A DNA stretch of 11,119 nt from an uncultured Flavobacterium sp. (GTDB lineage Bacteria > Bacteroidota > Bacteroidia > Flavobacteriales > Flavobacteriaceae). This document shows positions 7,147 through 11,119 of the stretch, piece by piece. Each line of letters starts with the position of its first letter. Positions within the stretch are counted from its first letter, which is position 1. The stretch lies in contig NZ_CAMLRU010000081.1 in assembly GCF_946482535.1 (NCBI RefSeq), positions 1 to 11,119 on the forward strand. Direction: 5' to 3'. Below the pieces are notes generated by a model. It was not told where the DNA came from. It did no database searches and saw only the letters and a list, made by a program, of their open reading frames with translations. The position numbers and the translations under genes are program-made.

Positions 7147-7998
7147 CTAAACGGCTTTTACTATTTCAGCAAAAGTACCTTTTTTATCGATAATTTTGAG
7201 GTCAAATAATTGATTTTGAATTTTGTTTAACACTTTTTCTTCCAAGGGTTTTTGCGACCATTTGGTGAGTGATAACCATTGTTGAATGTCTTCCGTTTTT
7301 TGGTGGTATTTTGAAGCTAAAGTACGGTCGATACTCGGAATTTCTTTAAATTCTATTGTAGTATTATTGATGATTTCCAGAAGCAAAGCTAATGTTTGTT
7401 GGTGGTTTTCGAGAAACTCGTTGCGAACCGCAATTACAAAACAAGGCCAAGGCGTAGGGCAATCGGCTACGCGACGAAAAATGCCTTGGTCAACCAAAGG
7501 CTGTGTCATAAAGCGTTCCCACATAAAATAATCGGCAGTTCCGTTGGTTAAGGCTTCGACCGCACCGTCTATGGTATTGACTATTTCAAATTGAAGTGTT
7601 TCCGTATTCCAGTTTTGGTTTTGGGCATTAACGTAGGACATCAAATGCGAACCCGAACCGTAGCGAGAAATGGCGGCTTTGGTGTTTTCTAAATCGCCTA
7701 AAGTTTGAAATTTGGAATTACCCGCGACATGAATGCCCCAGATTAGCGGACTTTCCACATAAACTTGAACAATTGAACTTGGATTACCGCCAACGATGTC
7801 TTTTACAATCCCTTCCGTTAGAATAACGGCTATATCCGTTTCGCCATCGCGAAGCATTTGACACATTTTACCGGTGCCTTCGGGTACGTCGGTCCATTGT
7901 AAATCGATACCGACTTCCTCAAATTCACCATTTTCTATACACAAATGCCAAGGTAAGTTAAAATGCTCCGGTACGCCGGCTATTTTTACGGTTTTCAT
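7147..7998 (-). CDS. Periplasmic-binding-protein-fold (type II) substrate-binding protein without signal peptide
   Basis: A 283-residue protein with two-lobed ABC substrate-binding protein features of the SsuA/NMT1-like class: an N-terminal beta strand and ligand loop (KIAGVPEHFNLPWH, residues 5-18), MLRDGETDIAVILTEG (48-63), a Ser/Gly-rich loop SRYGSGSHLMSY (111-122), and ALTNGTADYFMWE (149-161), where such proteins close over the ligand. It starts directly at the first strand (MKTVKIAG) with no signal peptide or lipobox, so it is predicted to stay in the cytoplasm. No permease or ATPase gene is adjacent. The GVPEHFNLPW start recalls, from memory, the Candida albicans CA3427-like group of PBP-fold proteins found in fungi and bacteria, also without obvious transporters; this was not checked. 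The ligand is unknown. A repeat array lies 30 bases upstream of its start. Confidence 0.82.
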   Translation of the reverse strand: MKTVKIAGVPEHFNLPWHLCIENGEFEEVGIDLQWTDVPEGTGKMCQMLRDGETDIAVILTEGIVKDIVGGNPSSIVQVYVESPLIWGIHVAGNSKFQTLGDLENTKAAISRYGSGSHLMSYVNAQNQNWNTETLQFEIVNTIDGAVEALTNGTADYFMWERFMTQPLVDQGIFRRVADCPTPWPCFVIAVRNEFLENHQQTLALLLEIINNTTIEFKEIPSIDRTLASKYHQKTEDIQQWLSLTKWSQKPLEEKVLNKIQNQLFDLKIIDKKGTFAEIVKAV

Positions 7999-8028
7999 TT
8001 AGATTTATTTATTTTTAGATTGTATGTG

Positions 8029-8086
8029 GATGGATGATAGATAATAGACGGATAGATGATAGATAATAGATAATAGATTTATAGAT
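8029..8086. repeat. Degenerate 7-bp tandem word array (RATAGAT)
   Basis: Eight consecutive units of 7-8 bases fit RATAGAT (ATCTATY on the minus strand): GATGGAT, GATAGAT, AATAGACG, GATAGAT, GATAGAT, AATAGAT, AATAGAT, TTATAGAT. A 16-bp stretch is repeated exactly at 8033-8048 and 8055-8070. The pattern decays into similar sequence up to about 8099. It fills the spacer between the GNAT stop and the start of the PBP-fold gene. Confidence 0.8.
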
Positions 8087-8117
8087 GATATATAGATGGT
8101 TAGCCTATTCATTTTTT

Positions 8118-8147
8118 GTCTATTCTCTCTTCGTCTATTCTCTCTTC
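8118..8147. repeat. Exact tandem duplication of a 15-bp pyrimidine-rich unit over the GNAT stop
   Basis: GTCTATTCTCTCTTC occurs twice without a break (8118-8132 and 8133-8147), inside a longer pyrimidine-rich tract. The second copy includes the GNAT stop codon (8135-8137) and encodes its last residues on the other strand, so the basic tail KKEKRE derives from repeat sequence. Confidence 0.85.
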
Positions 8148-8683
8148 TCTTTTTTTAAGGGATTTTCCATTTGCCACCATTTCCAGAGCACACCGTCTTT
8201 ATCGGGATAGTCTTCCATAAATTTCATGCCGACTTTTTGCAGTACATGATTAGAAGCACCATTTTGCGCATGAGTGTAAGCATTCATTTTGTCGATGTTC
8301 ATTTGGTTAAAACCATAATCGAGCCATGCTGTTGAGGCTTCTGTAGCGTAACCTTTGTTCCAAAAATTTGGATTGAGTCGGTAGCCGTAGTCAAAGAAAT
8401 TAGTGTTGCCGTTTTCAACGTGGTCGTCTACAAATTTAATTCCGGTCCACCCGATAAATTCTCCGGTTTCTTTTATAATCGTGGCAAAGCGGCCAATCTT
8501 ATTTCTTTCGTATTGCTCGTTAACGTAGTTAATCACTTTGATGACTTCGGCTATTTCTTGTACCGGTGTTTGCCAAAGGTATTTGTGTACTTCCGGATTT
8601 TTATCCATAGTGAACATATCTTCCGCATCGGTTAGTTTGAGCGGACGCAATAGGAGTCGGTTGGTTTCTAAAATTAAGTTCAT
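8135..8683 (-). CDS. GNAT-family N-acetyltransferase (RimJ/RimL type)
   Basis: A 182-residue acetyl-CoA-dependent N-acetyltransferase of the Acetyltransf_3 group. It opens with the family-typical ETNRLLLRPLKLTDAEDMF (residues 6-24). The acetyl-CoA-binding motif A is GYRLNPNFWNKGYATEA (100-116, with the Q/R-x-x-G-x-G/A-like segment NKGYAT), followed by the motif B region NGASNHVLQKVGMKF (141-155). Members acetylate ribosomal protein N-termini, amino acids or small amines; the substrate here cannot be assigned. The frame is open further back to a TTG at 8716, but that start would lie inside a hairpin and add residues not seen in the family, so ATG 8683 is chosen. The short basic C-terminal tail lies in a duplicated repeat. 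It is separated from the upstream phosphorylase gene by a hairpin element. Confidence 0.88.
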   Translation of the reverse strand: MNLILETNRLLLRPLKLTDAEDMFTMDKNPEVHKYLWQTPVQEIAEVIKVINYVNEQYERNKIGRFATIIKETGEFIGWTGIKFVDDHVENGNTNFFDYGYRLNPNFWNKGYATEASTAWLDYGFNQMNIDKMNAYTHAQNGASNHVLQKVGMKFMEDYPDKDGVLWKWWQMENPLKKEKRE

Positions 8684-8698
8684 AATAAATTGATAAAA

Positions 8699-8765
8699 TA
8701 GCCCCGATTGCAGCAAGTATCCTTTTTTGAAAAAAAAGATACTGCGGAAAGCGGGATTAAGCTCC
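8699..8765. repeat. Long imperfect hairpin, possibly a dispersed flavobacterial intergenic element
   Basis: The core pairs GTATC (8717-8721) with GATAC (8738-8742) and a T6 run (8723-8728) with an A6 run (8732-8737). It is extended by GCA/TGC at 8713-8715 and 8743-8745, with single-base bulges. Flanks TAGCCCCGATT (8699-8709) and GCGGGATTAAGCTC (8751-8764) form an imperfect outer frame ending AGC...GCT. On the minus strand no U-tract follows the stem, so it is not a classic terminator for the phosphorylase gene. From memory, similar CGGGGCTA-bounded palindromes occur between genes in other Flavobacteriaceae; copy number could not be checked. Confidence 0.55.
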
Positions 8766-8771
8766 TAAAAA

Positions 8772-9638
8772 TTATTCTGCCAATTTGTTTAAAGCATAAG
8801 CAATCAATGCATCCACGGCTTTATACGGATCTTCGCTGAACGTTCCGGTGGCTCTGTTGGCGATGATGGCGTTCAATGACAGGCACTGGTGGCCTAACAG
8901 TTTGCCTAAGCCGTAAATGGCAGCGGTTTCCATTTCGAGGTTGGTCATTTTGATGCCTTCGAATTCGAAACTATCCATTTTAGCATTCAATTCAGGATCT
9001 TGAATCTCGAGACGCAACACGCGACCTTGCGGTCCGTAAAATCCGCCGGCAGTTCCGGTGAAACCTTTGAATATTTGGTCGCTTTCGATTCTTTTTTCTA
9101 AAGATTCCGAGCAGCTGATTACATATGGACGGCCTTTTCTCAAATCCCAATTGGTTTGGCTGATGAAGGCTTCTTCCATGGCTTTTTCGGAGATATCGTC
9201 AATTAAATAGGAGCGAAGCATGTTGTCTAAGCCCAAACCGTATTTGCTCATGACCATGCTGTCACAAGGAATATCCGCTTGGAGCGAACCCGAAGTTCCG
9301 ATTCTGATAATGTTCAAAGAGGTAAGGTTTTCTTTGGGTTTGCGCGTTTCTAAATCGATGTTGACTAAAGCATCTAATTCGTTCATCACAATATCGATAT
9401 TGTCCGGACCGATTCCGGTGGACATTACGGTCATTTTTTTGCCTTTGTAGTAACCGGTTTGGGTTTTGAATTCGCGTTTTTGGGTTGAGAATTCTATGCG
9501 GTCAAAGAATTGGGTGATTTTTTCTACTCGGTTTTGGTCACCCACAAAGATGATGTCGTGGGCAATATGTTCCGGCTTGAGGTTTAAGTGGTAAACACTG
9601 CCGTCCGGATTTAGTATTAATTCTGAAGATTGTATCAT
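8772..9638 (-). CDS. Nucleoside phosphorylase (uridine phosphorylase-like, PNP/UDP family)
   Basis: A 288-residue enzyme of the hexameric nucleoside phosphorylase family, which splits nucleosides with phosphate into base and (deoxy)ribose-1-phosphate in pyrimidine/purine salvage. Visible motifs are FVGDQNRV (31-38, the GDP-R phosphate site equivalent), STGIG (73-77), the glycine loop RIGTSGSLQ (112-120), GFYGPQGR (199-206, in the position of the uracil-recognition loop of Udp), NLEMETAAIYGLG (233-245, ribose-binding Met-Glu) and ANRATG (260-265). The NR segment after the Glu block and the GFYGPQ loop favour uridine phosphorylase over purine or MTA/SAH enzymes, but specificity is inferred. E. 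coli Udp is about 253 residues; the extra length lies mostly in the N-terminal half. It follows the SUI1-like gene by 72 bases on the same strand. That gap is mostly a 7-bp word array. Confidence 0.9.
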   Translation of the reverse strand: MIQSSELILNPDGSVYHLNLKPEHIAHDIIFVGDQNRVEKITQFFDRIEFSTQKREFKTQTGYYKGKKMTVMSTGIGPDNIDIVMNELDALVNIDLETRKPKENLTSLNIIRIGTSGSLQADIPCDSMVMSKYGLGLDNMLRSYLIDDISEKAMEEAFISQTNWDLRKGRPYVISCSESLEKRIESDQIFKGFTGTAGGFYGPQGRVLRLEIQDPELNAKMDSFEFEGIKMTNLEMETAAIYGLGKLLGHQCLSLNAIIANRATGTFSEDPYKAVDALIAYALNKLAE

Positions 9639-9647
9639 ATTTTTTTA

Positions 9648-9689
9648 GTTTCGAGTTTTGGGTTGCGGGTTTCGAGTTTCAGGTTCTAA
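9648..9689. repeat. Degenerate 7-bp tandem word array (GTTTCGG-like)
   Basis: Six consecutive 7-bp words all begin GTT: GTTTCGA, GTTTTGG, GTTGCGG, GTTTCGA, GTTTCAG, GTTCTAA. On the minus strand each reads as a word ending in AAC. The array occupies most of the spacer between the SUI1-like gene and the phosphorylase, ending 9 bases before the phosphorylase ATG on the minus strand. The word differs from those in the neighbouring spacers. Confidence 0.8.
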
Positions 9690-9710
9690 AATTTTGAACT
9701 TTAACATCAT

Positions 9711-10043
9711 TTATCCGCCGACGCGTTTGGTTTTGAAGCCTTTGTCTTGTAGCAGTTTCATAATCTTATCGCGATAATCGCCTTGGATGATGATGGCGCC
9801 TTCTTTGAAAGTACCGCCAACACTGAGTTTGGTTTTGATTTCTTTGGCCAATACTTTGAAATCTTCGTCGCTGCCTTCGTAACCTTCAATGATGGTGGTG
9901 GCTTTGCCTTTACGTTTTTCGTATTTACAAATCATGGGCTCTTTTTGGATAAAAAGCTCGTGAGTATTATCGGCAACGGCTTCCGGTTCGTTCGAAGGTT
10001 CGTGGTCAGGGAATAGTTTTTTTAGTTGTTCTTGTAAGTCCAT
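9711..10043 (-). CDS. SUI1/eIF1-like translation initiation factor (YciH family)
   Basis: A 110-residue protein, close to the 108 of E. coli YciH. A short, acidic, low-complexity N-terminal part (about 1-36) precedes the SUI1 domain (about 39-108), which shows the basic segment EKRKGKATTI (42-51), the conserved loop KLSVGGTFKEGAIIIQGDYRD (72-92 region) and a C-terminal helix ending in a basic RVGG. The family shares the fold of eukaryotic eIF1, which guards start-codon selection on the small ribosomal subunit; the role of bacterial members is not settled. Translation probably starts at ATG 10043, preceded by an A-rich stretch and no Shine-Dalgarno. No Bacteroidota promoter box is seen in the upstream spacer, which is filled by an inverted word array, so the source of its transcript is unclear. 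Confidence 0.9.
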   Translation of the reverse strand: MDLQEQLKKLFPDHEPSNEPEAVADNTHELFIQKEPMICKYEKRKGKATTIIEGYEGSDEDFKVLAKEIKTKLSVGGTFKEGAIIIQGDYRDKIMKLLQDKGFKTKRVGG

Positions 10044-10057
10044 TTTTTCTTTAAAGG

Positions 10058-10135
10058 TTCTAAGGTTCTTAGTAGCTAAGGTTCTAAGGTTTTTTTCTCA
10101 GTACCTCAGAACTTTAGTGCTTTAGTACCTCAGTT
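10058..10135. repeat. 8-bp word arrays in inverted orientation forming a hairpin
   Basis: The plus-strand arm (10058-10089) reads TTCTAAGG, TTCTTAG, TAGCTAAGG, TTCTAAGG. The opposite arm (10097-10135), read on the minus strand, gives AACTGAGG, TACTAAAG, CACTAAAG, TTCTGAGG, TACTGAG. The two arms meet at a T-run. The inner parts (10076-10090 and 10103-10117) pair over 15 positions with one G-T and one A-C, enclosing a 12-base loop. The structure lies in the leader region of the SUI1-like gene, 14 bases before its ATG. Confidence 0.8.
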
Positions 10136-10142
10136 TAAAACC

Positions 10143-10176
10143 AAAAAAGACATCAAGTGAATAACTCAATGTCTTT
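10143..10176 (-). terminator. Rho-independent terminator of the 2OG-Fe(II) oxygenase gene
   Basis: On the minus strand AAAGACAT (10176-10169) pairs with ATGTCTTT (10153-10146). The stem extends inward by four more pairs including two G-T wobbles, and closes a 7-base loop. The stem runs into six T (10148-10143). It begins 22 bases after the oxygenase stop codon, separating that gene from the SUI1-like gene. Confidence 0.8.
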
Positions 10177-10198
10177 CATGAAATTATTGAATTAACCT

Positions 10199-11119
10199 TT
10201 ACTTTTTGAGTCCCAGTTCTACTAATCTTTCGTCAAGATATTCTCCGGCGGTAATGTCTTCAAAGCCTTTCGGATGATTGGCATCGATACATTTTTCTAA
10301 GCAATTCAGTGGCATATCGCTCACCGGGTGCATAAAGAACGGAATAGAGTAACGTGATGTTCCCCATAATTCTCTCGGCGGGTTGACTACTTGGTGAATA
10401 GTAGATTTTAATTTATTATTGGTATGGCGTGATAACATATCGCCTACATTAATCATCAACTCGTCGGGTTGTGCCATGGCATCAATCCAATCGCCGTTGT
10501 GATTTTGTACTTGTAATCCTTTGCCTTGCGCGCCCATTAAAAGCGTAATCAAGTTGATATCACCGTGAGCCGCAGCACGAACAGCACCGTCTTTTGGTTC
10601 ATCGGTAATGGGCGGATAGTGAATAGGTCTAAGGATGCTGTTACCGTCTTTGATATAATTGTCAAAGTAGAATTCATCTAAACCAATGTATAACGCTAAA
10701 GCTCTTAACACGTAAACGCCTGTTTTTTCTAACATTCTGTAGGCTTCTTTCCCGACTTCGTTAAAATGCGGCAATTCCGAAACTTCCACATTATCGGGAT
10801 ATTCGTTGGCGTATTTTGACCCTTCGCTTACGTATTGGCCAAAATGCCAAAATTCTTTTAAGTCACCGGCCGAACGACCTTTGGCATGTTCTTTTCCGAA
10901 AGAAACATAGCCTCTTTGTCCGCCAATACCCGGAATTTCGTATTTGGCTTTGGTTTCCAACGGAAGACTAAAGAAGTTGCGCACTTCTGAGTATAAATCT
11001 TCCACTAATTTGTCATCTAAAAAATGACCTTTTAAAGCTACAAAGCCGATGTCTTCGTAAGCTCTTCCGATTTCATTTACAAATTTTTGTTTACGTGCCG
11101 GATCATCCGACAGGAAATC
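10199..11119 (-). CDS. 2-oxoglutarate/Fe(II)-dependent oxygenase, isopenicillin N synthase superfamily, 5' partial
   Basis: The frame stays open to the window edge, upstream of the GTG at 11005, so 306 residues are visible and the true start lies outside. The N-terminal part (from DFLSDDPARK, with EDIGFVALKGH) is the DIOX_N domain, and the catalytic jelly roll follows. Iron ligands are the HxD pair in AAHGDINL (fragment residues His185 and Asp187) and the distal His in STIHQVVNP (His242). The 2-oxoglutarate anchor is RxS in SRYSIPFF (Arg256 and Ser258). A full 2OG triad and RxS argue for an active dioxygenase. This superfamily includes plant-type hydroxylases, ethylene-forming enzyme and antibiotic biosynthesis enzymes; the substrate cannot be told. 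No biosynthetic cluster is visible nearby. A clear terminator follows. Length (probably about 315) is normal for the superfamily. Confidence 0.93.
   Translation of the reverse strand, partial: DFLSDDPARKQKFVNEIGRAYEDIGFVALKGHFLDDKLVEDLYSEVRNFFSLPLETKAKYEIPGIGGQRGYVSFGKEHAKGRSAGDLKEFWHFGQYVSEGSKYANEYPDNVEVSELPHFNEVGKEAYRMLEKTGVYVLRALALYIGLDEFYFDNYIKDGNSILRPIHYPPITDEPKDGAVRAAAHGDINLITLLMGAQGKGLQVQNHNGDWIDAMAQPDELMINVGDMLSRHTNNKLKSTIHQVVNPPRELWGTSRYSIPFFMHPVSDMPLNCLEKCIDANHPKGFEDITAGEYLDERLVELGLKK

Noticed and set aside
8029..8147. Possible CRISPR array
   Set aside because: The units are 7-15 bp and contiguous with no unique spacers, and no cas genes are present.
8684..8716. Longer GNAT start at TTG 8716
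   Set aside because: The extension lies in the hairpin element, and the family N-terminus begins at MNLILETNRLLLRP.
10199..11119. Antibiotic (beta-lactam) biosynthesis gene
   Set aside because: Superfamily membership alone does not indicate penicillin chemistry; no NRPS or other pathway gene is nearby.

Overview
The window looks like a chromosomal segment from a Flavobacterium-type member of the Bacteroidota. The evidence is a secreted protein ending in a type IX secretion (T9SS) sorting domain, two sites matching the Bacteroidota promoter core TAnnTTTG either side of mutS2/ung, A-rich start regions instead of strong Shine-Dalgarno sites, AT-rich DNA, and MutS2 and DCC-family proteins of flavobacterial type. 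No rRNA, tRNA, CRISPR array, transposase or phage gene was seen. No gap without a gene exceeds about 160 bases.

Layout. Bases 1-1356 (+) hold the 3' part of a large secreted, multidomain T9SS protein that uses codons typical of high expression. It ends at a bidirectional terminator shared with a 45-residue single-pass membrane protein on the minus strand (1395-1532), which is too short for most gene callers. Next on the minus strand come a DCC-family thiol-disulfide oxidoreductase and mutS2, probably one operon. Uracil-DNA glycosylase (ung) diverges from mutS2 across an 84-base promoter region, so two DNA-maintenance genes face away from each other. From 4962 to the end everything is on the minus strand: a lipoprotein with an outer-membrane barrel protein; a membrane-anchored transglutaminase-like protein with a signal-less periplasmic-binding-protein-fold protein; a GNAT acetyltransferase; a uridine-phosphorylase-like enzyme; a SUI1/eIF1-like factor; and a 2-oxoglutarate/Fe(II) oxygenase of the isopenicillin N synthase superfamily, cut by the window end.

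The genes are mostly housekeeping or cell-envelope functions, and I see no convincing new multi-gene system. The most unusual content lies between genes. Three spacers, each directly 5' of a minus-strand start codon, contain arrays of degenerate 7-8 bp 'words', with a different word in each spacer. In one, the array folds back on itself as an inverted repeat. A fourth spacer holds a long imperfect hairpin resembling a dispersed repetitive element. Other points worth checking are the unannotated small membrane protein whose stop codon lies inside the terminator stem, and a MutS2 with no Smr nuclease domain.
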